Made by a program: the position numbers and the translations under genes. From positions 1 to 64,000 of the forward strand of contig NZ_BBJB01000072.1 of the NCBI RefSeq assembly GCF_016584665.1: a stretch of DNA of 64,000 nt. Direction: 5' to 3'. The notes beneath the pieces were generated by a model, which worked only from the letters and a program-made list of their open reading frames with translations, had not been told where the DNA came from and ran no database searches. Of this stretch, positions 17,975-27,317 are shown one piece after another (positions within the stretch are counted from its first letter, which is position 1; every line of letters starts with the position of its first letter). This stretch comes from Pseudanabaena sp. lw0831 (GTDB lineage: Bacteria; Cyanobacteriota; Cyanobacteriia; Pseudanabaenales; Pseudanabaenaceae).

Positions 17975-18661
17975 CTATAAATCTCCAAAGCGATCGCGAT
18001 ATTGTTTGAGTTGTTCTGCCATTTCCGCAAGCTGTTGGGTAGCTATGTCAGCCCGATCGCGTTCTTGCTCTAGCTTTTGATTAATCTCGATATAAGAATG
18101 AAACTTCGTACCGTCAGGACGATAAATCTGTAACTCCTCACTGATATCAAAGCGAATACCAAGTCTAGGACTGACCCAATTATGTACCTCGCTAACACTG
18201 TCCAGAGTGCGATCGCCTCTAATCCATACTTCTAAATCATTGGTGTCAGGATCGTAAACATAATATTCTTCCACATCATAGAGTGAATAAAACAGTAACT
18301 TCTTTGACAGCTCAATGCGAGAATTACAAGGCGAGAGAATCTCAAATACCACTTGCGGCGCAATATCATCCTCTAGCCATTGCTGATAAGAACCGCGATC
18401 GCCCTTTGGTCTACCAAACACCACCATCGTATCGGGAGCTGCCACAATTTTGTTTTGTCCCTTGACGGGATACCAAAACAGATCGCCTGCCACAAATACC
18501 TGAGCATCATTGGCATATAGCCAATCAATATTTTGCTGAATCGTCAAAATCCAACGAAACTGTTTCGTATTATCTGCCATTGGTTTTCCATCACTTTCAG
18601 GATAGAAGATATCTCCTATGCTTTCAGACGTGCTTTGACTTTTGCTTAATTGACTAACCAT
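17975..18661 (-). CDS. Uma2-family (DUF820) protein with C-terminal coiled coil
   Basis: Second Uma2-type protein, 228 aa. The core motifs are APDTMVVFG and VVFEILSPCNSR, followed by LLFYSLYDVEEYYVYDP, as in family members. The last 35 or so residues (KLEQERDRADIATQQLAEMAEQLKQ, read in two parts) form a charged coiled coil, a common Uma2 tail. It differs strongly in sequence from the downstream Uma2, so the pair is not a recent tandem duplication. It is the first gene of the Uma2-Uma2-NADAR run. Confidence 0.85.
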   Translation of the reverse strand: MVSQLSKSQSTSESIGDIFYPESDGKPMADNTKQFRWILTIQQNIDWLYANDAQVFVAGDLFWYPVKGQNKIVAAPDTMVVFGRPKGDRGSYQQWLEDDIAPQVVFEILSPCNSRIELSKKLLFYSLYDVEEYYVYDPDTNDLEVWIRGDRTLDSVSEVHNWVSPRLGIRFDISEELQIYRPDGTKFHSYIEINQKLEQERDRADIATQQLAEMAEQLKQYRDRFGDL

Positions 18662-18719
18662 AGCTTTGCATTGTCCAAACTCAGGTTGATTTGATTATAC
18701 CGCTGTTATCTCGAAAACC

Positions 18720-18774
18720 AAAACCAAAAGATCGTGAGGTGGCGCGAAGCGCCACCTCACGATCTTTTGGTTTT
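18720..18774. terminator. 26-bp perfect palindrome between the M20 gene and Uma2
   Basis: Bases 18720-18745 pair exactly with 18749-18774; loop GAA. Ends AAAACCAAAAG, centre GGTGGCGC-GAA-GCGCCACC. It lies 3 bases beyond the stop of the M20 amidohydrolase, so it probably ends that transcript, and upstream of the Uma2 start. Confidence 0.85.
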
Positions 18775-18776
18775 GA

Positions 18777-19994
18777 CTATCCCAAAAACTTCTCAACACA
18801 ACGAACGAAGATCTCCACACCAGTTGCCAGAGCTGTCTCATCAAAATTGAAGCGAGGATGATGGTGAGGATAGGCTAAGCCTTTATCTGGATTTGCGGAA
18901 CCGAGAAAGAAGTAGCACCCAGGGACTGCTTCCAAAAAGAAAGATACATCTTCACCTCCCATTGTCTGGCATTCGGGAACGATACCTGCGGGAGTCTCGA
19001 TCACGGTTTCGGCAACAGAGCGAACTAATTCCGCGATCGCATAATCATTAATCACAGGTGGATAGAGCTTGGTGTATTTCAACTCGTAGGTAGCGCCATG
19101 CGCTGCACATACACCTGCGATCGCTTCTTCTATACGTAATGCTAACTTTACGCCAACTTCAGGATCAAAAAATCTCACTGTGCCACTGATTCGCGCGGAA
19201 TCAGCAATAATATTTGTAGCAGAACCTGCGTGAAATTCTCCAATGCTAATTACAGCGGAATCAAGGGGGCTGATATTGCGTGAGACAATTGTATGGAGCG
19301 TATTTACGACTTGAGCCGCTACCAAAATTGAATCAATCGTTTGATGGGGAAGCGCACCATGTCCACCACGCCCAATAATCTTGCAATGAAAATATTCTGT
19401 AGCCGCCATCAATGCACCCGCTCGTACACCGACCGTGCCAAGAGGTAAGCTATTCCAAAGATGTAACCCAATCACTGCGTCAACCTTAGGGTTTTCGAGT
19501 ATCCCCGCCTCGATCATTGGTTTTGCGCCACCTGGCCCCTCTTCGGCTGGCTGGAAAATTATTTTCACCGTGCCACTAAACCGATCGCGATTTTTCCAGA
19601 GATATTTCGCTGTACCGATCGCGATCGCTGTATGCCCGTCATGACCGCAAGCGTGCATCAGTCCGTCAATTTGCGATTTATAACTAACGATATTTTCTTC
19701 TTGAATCGGGAGCGCATCCATATCAGCACGGATCGCTAAAACTTTATTATGGCTCTTTTTTGTCCCTGCGATCGTGGCGACGATACCAGTTTGGGCTATA
19801 CCTGTTTGGTGTGGAATGCCCCATGCGATTAATTTTTCTGCGATCGCACTAGAAGTTCGCTTTTCTTTAAACCCAAGCTCAGGAAATCGATGAAAGTCTC
19901 TACGCCATTGAACGAGGCTAGATTTCAGTTCGAGGATATCGGCGCGAATCTTGAAATTAGTATGGGTGGGTGAGGCTGTGGTAGCAAAAGACAT
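18777..19994 (-). CDS. M20-family amidohydrolase (N-acyl-L-amino-acid amidohydrolase type)
   Basis: Zinc-dependent amidohydrolase of 405 aa, of the aminoacylase/hippurate hydrolase/IAA-amide hydrolase subfamily. Metal-binding motifs HACGHDGHTA and PAEEGPGGAKPM are intact, and the lid domain MAATEYFHCKIIGRGGHGA is recognisable. It would release free amino acids from N-acyl derivatives in the cytoplasm. Substrate choice within the family is not readable from sequence. It is a single-gene unit between palindromes. Confidence 0.9.
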   Translation of the reverse strand: MSFATTASPTHTNFKIRADILELKSSLVQWRRDFHRFPELGFKEKRTSSAIAEKLIAWGIPHQTGIAQTGIVATIAGTKKSHNKVLAIRADMDALPIQEENIVSYKSQIDGLMHACGHDGHTAIAIGTAKYLWKNRDRFSGTVKIIFQPAEEGPGGAKPMIEAGILENPKVDAVIGLHLWNSLPLGTVGVRAGALMAATEYFHCKIIGRGGHGALPHQTIDSILVAAQVVNTLHTIVSRNISPLDSAVISIGEFHAGSATNIIADSARISGTVRFFDPEVGVKLALRIEEAIAGVCAAHGATYELKYTKLYPPVINDYAIAELVRSVAETVIETPAGIVPECQTMGGEDVSFFLEAVPGCYFFLGSANPDKGLAYPHHHPRFNFDETALATGVEIFVRCVEKFLG

Positions 19995-20065
19995 GAGGTT
20001 TTAATTGCAGAGACTACTAACCTCAATATAACAATCAACCCAAAAGAAAGGGGCGATGTCCATTG

Positions 20066-23000
20066 CTATCTCTTTCTTTCGGGTTTGATTTGGCTCAAGT
20101 CTTTTTTGCAAGTAGGAATGGAAGTAATTCGCTCATTTGCGAGAGATTCGTCAAGACAGAGAACCTCTGTGAAACTCACTTCTAGATCTTGCTCATCTAA
20201 TCTTAAAGAACGTTCTTCCAAATCCTCACGGCTAGGAAATACACCACCAAATCCACCTGTAACTTTATTGGTAAGCGAGAAAGTTGCAGGTTTAAATCCT
20301 GTTGCTGTTGCTGCAACTGTGTAACTGCCTGAAATTCCATTGGCAGTAAATGTTGAGGCTAAGGCAATACCGAGATTATTGGTGAGGATGCTGGTATTTC
20401 CTGCGAATGTTCCATTGGCGCTGCTTGATGATGGGGTAAAGGTGACGAGAATATTGGGGGCGGGAATTGGGCTATTGACAAAGTTTTCGGTAACTTGCAC
20501 GCCCAGAATCTGAGCAAAACTGGTGTTGATATTTGTACTCTGGGGGGTGGTATTTGCTAATGGGGTGAGACTAAATCCTTGAGATTCAACGGCTCCGATA
20601 TCCACGGCACTTCCAATTATGCGGGTTGCGCCGCGTTGATCGTTACCCACTGGGGCGTTGGCGTTATTCCCTGCATCTAAGGCTGGGCTATTGGGCAAGA
20701 GAGCATGGGTTAGTATTGTGCCGCCATAGTTAGCAAGGGGAGCAAGTTGGGGATTGACTGGAGTGGCGATCGTGCCGATTAATGAGCTATTGGCAAATAT
20801 GGCGGCAAAGCCATCATTCGCTCCGATTAAATTATTGCCACCATTAGTAAAACCTACTCCTGCGACAGTACTACCTAAGTCAGGAGCTTGCAACCCTCGG
20901 TCAAAGTTACCTGCAATAATCGAATTTGCGATCGTAAATATGCCGCCATTACTAAATATACCGCCGCCATCACCTGTGCCGTTATTATCGGCATCCGCAG
21001 TATTGTTGGTAATTGTGCTGTTGGTAATTACACCTCCACTATTGCCCCAAACCCCACCACCATCAATATTTGATTGATTTCCTGATACCGTAGTGTTGGT
21101 GAGAGTCACTGTCCCAGCGCCATAAATGCCACCACCAATAGTGACAGACGTATTACCCGACACAGTGCTATTGGTGATAATTGCAGTGGTAAAAGCCCAA
21201 ATGCCACCGCCTTGACCTGTTGTTGTATTATTCGACACTGTGCTATTGGTAATCGTTACGCTTCCTCCAGTGGAACTACTGGTATCTATTCCCCCACCAA
21301 AATCGACAGACGTATTATTGGACACAGTACTGTTGGTGAGGATTACGGCTCCCAAATTGGCTTCAATACCACCACCCCAAGAGTTAGCCTTATTACCTGA
21401 CACGATACTGTTAGTAAGGATTGTAGCTTCACTACCATTGTTATATATACCTCCCCCCCTCAAAGTTGCTGCATTACCCGAAACAATACTGTTAGTAATA
21501 GTCACTGCTCCATTTGTGCTGATGCCGCCACCATTTCCTGTTACTTTCCCATTTCTAATTGTTACTCCATCAATGGTGACAGGAACATTTGCTGTGATGT
21601 TAAAAATTCTACCGTTGGCGTTTCCATCAATAATCGTATTTGTGCTACCATTGCCGCTAATCGTGAGACTTTGGTTAAAGGCAATCTCTCCAGTTGTCAG
21701 CATGATCGCAGTCCCGTTTAAACTAGGATCAAACTTAATCGTATCGCCTGCGATCGCTGCGCCAATGCGCTCCCTAAGGGAATTCGCGCCAGTATTGGCT
21801 GTATTTAAAACCGTCAGCGTTGCCAATGTGTTTTTGTAAGTCTGCGTAGCCAAATCATTAAAGATCACGGTCGCTTGATTTTTTCCAGTCTGATATTCCA
21901 GATTCCAATCGCCACCTAATGAGGCACTACCCGTACGATTAATCGAAGCCGCCACCTCACGTCCCGTATACATTCTCACGGCTTGAACTAGTGCTGCACC
22001 ATTCTCACCACTAGCCAAATTACAGGCATAGAGCAATATATTCGCCGCAGGAGATAGAGCTGTTTTCCAAGCTTGGAGATCGTTAGCATATCTAGCAATA
22101 TTCTCAGTACTAACAAAATCTTTACCGATCCAGAAATTCTCAACATCACCTTCAGACACAATATGTAAACTATTTGCACTAGTGACACTAGCCAAAGTTG
22201 CAGTCACTTGACTAATGCCATATTGCTCTGGATTAATCACCGTCACACTACTACCACCATTAGTACCATCAAGCAACGTTTGATAGTCCTTAACCGTGCT
22301 GTCGATGAAAACAAAATTCCAACCCTGTTGGATGTTGGCAGCATTGAGAGAAGCTTGAGTCGTATCATAACGATTAGCAAGGATATTGATATTCGCCGCC
22401 GTGAGATTACCCGCCGCGATCGCCGTTCCTGCTTGCGTTGGCACTGCGATCGGGGTTCCTGCTAGCAATTTTGGTAAATCGATCCCTGTCAGGGGTTTCG
22501 TATTGTCCAATTCTTGCTGGGTTGCGATCGGCAGATCGAGACTGAGTGGGCTGCCTTCAGGGGTAATCCGCACGTACTTTCCATTGGGAACAGCCACGAT
22601 ATTAATTTTGCCATTTTCGGTAGCGATCGCTCCTGTATTAATGACGATGCCACCAACTAGAGAGATACTCTTTCCTTGTGAAACATTGAGATTTCCTTGA
22701 TTGACAATTACACCTGATGTTTGTCCTTCAGTAAGCGGTGATGTAGGACTAGTAAAAGCGAAAGCATTAGGAGTTCCAGTCAGATTTTTAAGATCGCTCG
22801 TACTGGTATTCATGCCAAACCAACTATTCCCAACTTGGATACCATTGGCTGTCGTTGCTGTAAATGAGGCAGGTACATTTAAACTGGCATTAGTTCCAAA
22901 GATAATACCTGCGGGATTCATGATGTAGAGATTAGAATTGCCGCCTGTAAGTTGGATTAAGCCATTGATAACGGAAGGGTTGCCGCCAACGACGCGCCCA

Positions 23001-23266
23001 AGAATATTCTGAATGTTTGGTTGGCTTAGGAAGTTAGCTATTTGTCCCTGACTTAAGCCAAATTGCTGGAAGCTATGAAATAAATTTGCTCCTGCTTGGG
23101 TTCCACCTGTAATGTCAAATCTCTGTCCATTTGGCAATACGAAGGTATTCGTACCATCTTGCGCGGCAGTGATTGATTGCGCTGTGACGGGCGCTGATAA
23201 TAATACTGGTGATATGGCGATCGCGATCGCAGTTGTTGCCCAATACTTTCTCCAAGCTGAATTCAT
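20066..23266 (-). CDS. TpsA-type secreted protein: hemagglutination domain, DUF4347 and beta-helix repeats
   Basis: Large exoprotein of 1066 aa. It has a Sec signal peptide (residues 1-30), then the two-partner-secretion hemagglutination domain with FNNIQ/NPAG-like features (NLYIMNPAGIIFGTNA). The middle region, with INPEQYGISQVTATL and ILLYACNLASGENG, matches DUF4347. The C-terminal part has about ten repeats of an ITNSTVSGN type that should form a parallel beta-helix, then a CTD-like tail with an Ig-like section and a Lys-rich end. The ATG at 23266 is preferred because GGAGGT lies 5-6 bases before it. It is divergent from its predicted transporter TpsB at 23478. Function, probably adhesion or a surface matrix role, is unknown. 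Confidence 0.87.
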   Translation of the reverse strand: MNSAWRKYWATTAIAIAISPVLLSAPVTAQSITAAQDGTNTFVLPNGQRFDITGGTQAGANLFHSFQQFGLSQGQIANFLSQPNIQNILGRVVGGNPSVINGLIQLTGGNSNLYIMNPAGIIFGTNASLNVPASFTATTANGIQVGNSWFGMNTSTSDLKNLTGTPNAFAFTSPTSPLTEGQTSGVIVNQGNLNVSQGKSISLVGGIVINTGAIATENGKINIVAVPNGKYVRITPEGSPLSLDLPIATQQELDNTKPLTGIDLPKLLAGTPIAVPTQAGTAIAAGNLTAANINILANRYDTTQASLNAANIQQGWNFVFIDSTVKDYQTLLDGTNGGSSVTVINPEQYGISQVTATLASVTSANSLHIVSEGDVENFWIGKDFVSTENIARYANDLQAWKTALSPAANILLYACNLASGENGAALVQAVRMYTGREVAASINRTGSASLGGDWNLEYQTGKNQATVIFNDLATQTYKNTLATLTVLNTANTGANSLRERIGAAIAGDTIKFDPSLNGTAIMLTTGEIAFNQSLTISGNGSTNTIIDGNANGRIFNITANVPVTIDGVTIRNGKVTGNGGGISTNGAVTITNSIVSGNAATLRGGGIYNNGSEATILTNSIVSGNKANSWGGGIEANLGAVILTNSTVSNNTSVDFGGGIDTSSSTGGSVTITNSTVSNNTTTGQGGGIWAFTTAIITNSTVSGNTSVTIGGGIYGAGTVTLTNTTVSGNQSNIDGGGVWGNSGGVITNSTITNNTADADNNGTGDGGGIFSNGGIFTIANSIIAGNFDRGLQAPDLGSTVAGVGFTNGGNNLIGANDGFAAIFANSSLIGTIATPVNPQLAPLANYGGTILTHALLPNSPALDAGNNANAPVGNDQRGATRIIGSAVDIGAVESQGFSLTPLANTTPQSTNINTSFAQILGVQVTENFVNSPIPAPNILVTFTPSSSSANGTFAGNTSILTNNLGIALASTFTANGISGSYTVAATATGFKPATFSLTNKVTGGFGGVFPSREDLEERSLRLDEQDLEVSFTEVLCLDESLANERITSIPTCKKDLSQIKPERKR

Positions 23267-23477
23267 CATAACCTCCAACAACTACATCAAGTTTTACTGC
23301 GCCTTAAAATCTAATTTACATTATCACTAAGACATTTATTTCAAATTGACTTGGTGATGTTACATAGCTCAATAATTAATAATTTGACTATATAGCTAGA
23401 CTGCTTTTAAATCTGTATAATCCGTGCAAGATCTATACTGCATATGCTACTATTTCTCCTGTCAGCGAGGAAATAAG

Positions 23478-25304
23478 ATGAAAACAAGAATTATGAGCAC
23501 AAAAAAAGCGAAATCAAAATTTGAAGCGAAGAGAGTTCATACATTAGTATTAGGAATTTCTACCCTTGTCTTAGTAGCAAATGATTGTAGATTATCAGTT
23601 AATGCTAATCCAATTTCCTCAACGTTAACACCTTCGCTATCAAGTTCTATTTCATCAATTGAATTGGTTTCTTCTTCTCTGACTTCTCCATCTCAAGTGA
23701 TTTCGTCTTCAACAGAGATAGAGACAGAAAATTCTAATTTGACTCCTCAGACTGCTCATAATTCCCAACCATCTCAAATTTCCCAAGATCAAACTTCTCC
23801 ATCCCAAATTGCTAAAACCATCCCCATTAAAAAAATCGAAGTTGCTGGCAGCACAGTTTTCGCAGCAGACAAGCTTGATCCCATCATCAAACCACTCGAA
23901 GGCAAAGCAGTCACCGAAGCGCAACTAACAGCCGTCGCCAATGCCATTACCCAACTCTACATCAGTAATGGCTATATCACTTCTCAAGCTCTGTATAATC
24001 CTCAAAGTGTCGTTGATGGTGTTGTCAAGATTCAAGTCTTAGAAGGAAAAGTTGAAAAAATCGAAGTTGTTGGCGTTAATGCACTTAATCCTGACTACGT
24101 GCGATCTCGAACCGAGATAGGCATTGGTACTCCCCTCAACACCAATCTTCTCGAAGATCAACTGCGTCTTCTGCGAGCCGACCCCAATTTCACAAGCGTA
24201 GATGCTAGCCTCAAAGCTGGTAGTAAAGATGGTTTGAGTGTTCTCACGATTACAGTTGTGGAGGTGAATCAACTTGCGGGTTCTGTCAGTTTTGACAACT
24301 TCTCTCCTCCTGCGGTTGGTTCTGAACGCATGGGAGCAGGACTAAGTTATCGCAATCTTTTGGGATTAGGGGATCTATTTTCGGTCAATTATTACAGAAC
24401 GACAACTGGTGGCTCTAACCAATATGATTTTGGCTTTAGCATTCCCGTCAATCCCATGAATGGAACTGTCTCACTTCGGTTTGCTCCTAGCAATTACCGC
24501 ATTACCCAGGCACCATTCGATGCCTTCAATATTCGTGGCAATAATGAAGTTTATGCTGCCACATATCGTCAGCCCCTAATTCGTAATCCTCGCGAAGAAT
24601 TTGCACTATCTTTAGGCTATGAATATCAAAGAGGCCAGACATTCCTATTTAACGATCTTGCCGTGCCATTTGGGATTGGACCAGAATCGGATGGGACTAG
24701 CCGCACCAGTGTATTTAAATTTGGGCAAGACTATACCAGTCGTGATAATGAAGGAGCTTGGTCTTTGCGATCGCAGTTTAGTCTCGGTACAGGGCTATTT
24801 GGTGCGACTTATGTTACCAGTCCAAGTGCCGCTTTCTTCAGTTGGTTGGGACAAATTCAACGTGTTCAGGTTCTTGGCTCTGATACGATTTTGATTGGTT
24901 CTTTAGATACTCAACTTTCGGCTGATCCGCTTTTACCTTCGCAGCAATTTGTGATTGGTGGTGGGCAATCGTTGCGGGGCTTCCGCCAAAATGCGCGTTC
25001 AGGTGATAATGGGATTCGCTTTTCTGTGGAGAGTCGATTTGTGGTGGCTCGAAATGAGGAAGGTCGCACAGTTCTCCAGTTAGCGCCTTTTGTCGATCTC
25101 GGTACGGTTTGGAATAACTCCAGAAATCTAAATTTGCAGCCTAGTCAAAACTTTTTAGCTGGTGGTGGATTGGGGATTCTTTTCGAGCCAATTAAACGTC
25201 TAAACCTACGGCTTGATTATGCGCTTCCATTTGTTAACCTTAGCGATCGTGGCTCTAATTTGCAAGAATCATCACTTTATTTCAGCGTCGGCTACCAATT
25301 TTAG
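23478..25304 (+). CDS. TpsB outer-membrane transporter (ShlB/FhaC/HecB family)
   Basis: Omp85-superfamily pore that exports a TpsA partner. The 608-aa protein has a signal-anchor region, a Ser/Thr/Pro-rich stretch, two POTRA domains (about residues 115-265; IKKIEVAGSTVF and EKIEVVGVNAL begin them) and a C-terminal 16-strand barrel with the conserved RGFRQNARSGDNG and end-of-barrel YFSVGYQF motif. I chose ATG 23478, with AGGAAA upstream, over a longer frame beginning at 23424. The neighbouring, divergently encoded TpsA is the obvious substrate; a shared promoter region of about 210 bases separates them. Confidence 0.9.
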   Translation: MKTRIMSTKKAKSKFEAKRVHTLVLGISTLVLVANDCRLSVNANPISSTLTPSLSSSISSIELVSSSLTSPSQVISSSTEIETENSNLTPQTAHNSQPSQISQDQTSPSQIAKTIPIKKIEVAGSTVFAADKLDPIIKPLEGKAVTEAQLTAVANAITQLYISNGYITSQALYNPQSVVDGVVKIQVLEGKVEKIEVVGVNALNPDYVRSRTEIGIGTPLNTNLLEDQLRLLRADPNFTSVDASLKAGSKDGLSVLTITVVEVNQLAGSVSFDNFSPPAVGSERMGAGLSYRNLLGLGDLFSVNYYRTTTGGSNQYDFGFSIPVNPMNGTVSLRFAPSNYRITQAPFDAFNIRGNNEVYAATYRQPLIRNPREEFALSLGYEYQRGQTFLFNDLAVPFGIGPESDGTSRTSVFKFGQDYTSRDNEGAWSLRSQFSLGTGLFGATYVTSPSAAFFSWLGQIQRVQVLGSDTILIGSLDTQLSADPLLPSQQFVIGGGQSLRGFRQNARSGDNGIRFSVESRFVVARNEEGRTVLQLAPFVDLGTVWNNSRNLNLQPSQNFLAGGGLGILFEPIKRLNLRLDYALPFVNLSDRGSNLQESSLYFSVGYQF

Positions 25305-25748
25305 GAATTCATAATACTTAGATAGAATGCCTGAGATGGCTACGGTAGCCTTGTAAAGGGGGATTGAGGGAGAACTCTTAGAGCTTTTGGCGCTAGGAGA
25401 TTATTTTAGCAAAAAGCAAGTTTTCTTAGAGTCTAGACATTTACGCAGCGATCGCCTAACAGTAGTAGCATGTGTTAGCGCAGCGTAACGCATTAATAAA
25501 AACATCAAAAATGTGCGTTACATTTCATGAGCACCTTCTACTTGATCAGCGATCGCACTATGCAAGCTTTTCCTGATGTGGAGAATCGCATTAGATTATT
25601 TGTTTGTGATCGTACAAAACTAATTTGGCTTAAGCGATCCCCCAGAAATAGCATTTGTTAGCGCGATAAAACGCACAAATAGTTCGCATTAAAAATGTGC
25701 GTTACATTGTATTGCCGTACCCTATACGATTAGAGATCTTACTATCTG
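25305..25748. repeat. Spacer with a diverged direct-repeat pair
   Basis: No gene seen. Bases 25471-25524 and 25654-25708 are diverged direct copies. Each begins with TTAGCGC, has an internal CGCA block and ends with AATGTGCGTTACATT. Within the first, TAACGCA and TGCGTTA can pair over a 21-base loop. Such GTTAGCGC/TGCGTTAC units are scattered in many cyanobacterial genomes. Their role is unknown. Confidence 0.6.
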
Positions 25749-26363
25749 TTAGTTGTCAAGAACATTAAAAAGTCTATCGAAGTTCTCTCTACTCGTTCTG
25801 TTTGTAACATCTTTAAGGTCGTTAAGATATCGGTCAAAATCATCTTTTATATCATCTATCAATCGTTTTGGATTTATTTTGATAATATCTCTGGCATTTA
25901 AAAACTCTATTGGCTCGTCAAAGGAATAGCTAAAAACAACTCCACCTTTGACCATCCCATTGTGAAATAAGCCACACCTAGATTTAGAATAAAGATTTTC
26001 TAATTCTTTATCTTTAAATTTTTCAGGATATAATCTTTTGATTGAATCTTTGAAGCACTCTTTGCTACGCGAAGAACTTGCTACACCAGTTTTATATTGT
26101 TCTACACCCTCAAAATAAGACATACAGATCATTAGTATAACGAAGCCATTTTTAAATTCATCGTACTCGGCTAATCTGGATGCTATATCCAAAAACCATT
26201 CCTTGACTTCTCTTTCGTATATTTTGATTTTGTTATCTAAATTCTTCGGATCTAAAGTCTCGCCAGATCTTTCATCAAAAACTACAGGATTTTCATCTTG
26301 ATATTTGCCTAACATTTCTATCGCAAGATAAATATCTTCATTGCGCTGAATCTGCTTAGACAT
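25749..26363 (-). CDS. Hypothetical protein with HEPN-like R-x4-H motif
   Basis: A 204-aa soluble, helix-rich protein that I do not recognise as a named family. The stretch SKSRCGLFHNGMV contains R-x4-H (R-C-G-L-F-H), the catalytic pattern of many HEPN-domain RNases, placed after several predicted helices, as in HEPN folds. Codon use is more AT-rich and it has no GCGATCGC sites, unlike most neighbours, which hints at horizontal gain. It lies in an accessory patch with a MITE and a toxin-antitoxin operon. A defence or toxin role is inference only; the motif could be coincidental. Confidence 0.6.
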   Translation of the reverse strand: MSKQIQRNEDIYLAIEMLGKYQDENPVVFDERSGETLDPKNLDNKIKIYEREVKEWFLDIASRLAEYDEFKNGFVILMICMSYFEGVEQYKTGVASSSRSKECFKDSIKRLYPEKFKDKELENLYSKSRCGLFHNGMVKGGVVFSYSFDEPIEFLNARDIIKINPKRLIDDIKDDFDRYLNDLKDVTNRTSRENFDRLFNVLDN

Positions 26364-26674
26364 TGAATTACCTAACTCTGTGAAAGATTATAAAAAAGGA
26401 ATTGCTGGTGAAAATTAGAAGTAAATTCATCATATCAGAAGATTTACTATGTTCTACAACCAATACCTTCACCAAAATTAGAGGATTGGGGCTAAAGAAA
26501 TCTCAATTCCTCTGATTGTAATGGTTTCACGCTTTTTAATTTGGCTTTACACCTGTATCATGAAACCTGCATTGTGCGGGCGTTCTAAAAAATTGGCGAA
26601 GGTATTGACAACAAATAATACTTGAAACAATTGGGTAGTGAATAGGCGAATGCTTTTACCATCTTTTAATCTGT
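26364..26674. other. Spacer upstream of the MITE, no gene seen
   Basis: About 310 bases of AT-rich DNA between the HEPN-like gene and the inverted-repeat element. No open frame with protein-like content, RNA gene or clear hairpin was recognised. It could contain the original radA promoter. Confidence 0.5.
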
Positions 26675-26828
26675 TATATAACCCAAGTTGCTACCTATCA
26701 AAAACTGCCTCAAAACAATTTAAAAATAGCCTTGCTAAGTCCTAAATAGCACTATTTTTATATAAAAATCTAGTGTTTTTAATTTTAAATTATGTTTTGA
26801 GCGAATAGGTAGCAACTTGGGTTATATA
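26675..26828. mobile_element. MITE-like element with 24-bp perfect terminal inverted repeats
   Basis: Bases 26675-26698 are the exact inverse complement of 26805-26828. Inside these ends CTCAAAACA-type blocks also pair imperfectly, so nearly the whole 154-bp unit folds back. It is AT-rich and cannot encode a protein. The ends begin with TATATA, consistent with insertion at TA, though the duplication cannot be proven. It ends 7 bases before the truncated radA copy and so lies in the original radA leader. Confidence 0.82.
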
Positions 26829-26835
26829 TTAAAAA

Positions 26836-26991
26836 ATGGCAAAAGCAAAAAGTCGATATGTTTGTAATAACTGCGGTGAAGACTTCCCGCAGATGCATGG
26901 GAAATGTCCCGCTTGCTCTAGTTGGGGAACCTTGCAAGAAGAACTAATTCCTGCCATCTCCACAAATACCAATTTTATTATTTCGTGCTAA
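26836..26991 (+). pseudogene. Duplicated 5' fragment of radA (51-aa zinc-finger ORF)
   Basis: Bases 26836-26973 repeat the first 138 bases of intact radA (27627-27764) with seven differences; similarity stops abruptly at both ends. The fragment still opens with ATG and runs 51 codons to a TAA at 26989-26991. It encodes the intact RadA zinc finger (C-N-N-C ... C-P-A-C) plus a short unrelated tail. It is followed at once by the toxin-antitoxin operon. It could be expressed as a mini zinc-finger peptide, but a non-functional remnant is more likely. Confidence 0.88.
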
Positions 26992-27026
26992 CATTAAATT
27001 GAATGCAAATTTAGTGCAATAGCCCT

Positions 27027-27317
27027 ATGATTAACCTCAGCCAAGACATTCAAACACTATCCACTTTCAAACGTAATACCAACGAACTCATCACCCAGAT
27101 GAGAAATACTGGACATCCCATAGTATTAACCATCAATGGTAAAGCAGAATTAGTCGTACAAGATGCAACCTCTTATCAACAATTGCTCAATACAATTGAA
27201 GAGCTAGAAACTATCATTGGAATTAAAAAAGGATTAGAAGACTTGGCGCAGGGGCATACTAGACCTTTGAACCAATTTGTCGAAGAAATGCAGAAAAAAC
27301 ATGGAATTTCAAGTTAG
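27027..27317 (+). CDS. Phd/YefM-type antitoxin
   Basis: A 96-aa antitoxin. The N-terminal DNA-binding half (LSTFKRNTNELITQM, PIVLTINGKAELVVQD, SYQQLL) fits the Phd/YefM fold, and the C-terminal helix should wrap the toxin. It overlaps the toxin gene by 17 bases in another frame, the classical type II layout. TAAATT/AATTTA half-sites at 26995-27000 and 27008-27013 lie just upstream and could be the autoregulatory operator. The operon has been inserted between two copies of the radA start. Confidence 0.9.
   Translation: MINLSQDIQTLSTFKRNTNELITQMRNTGHPIVLTINGKAELVVQDATSYQQLLNTIEELETIIGIKKGLEDLAQGHTRPLNQFVEEMQKKHGISS

Noticed and set aside
20754..21839. Long plus-strand frames opposite the TpsA gene
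   Set aside because: Repeats in the beta-helix region keep the other strand open; no family features are seen.
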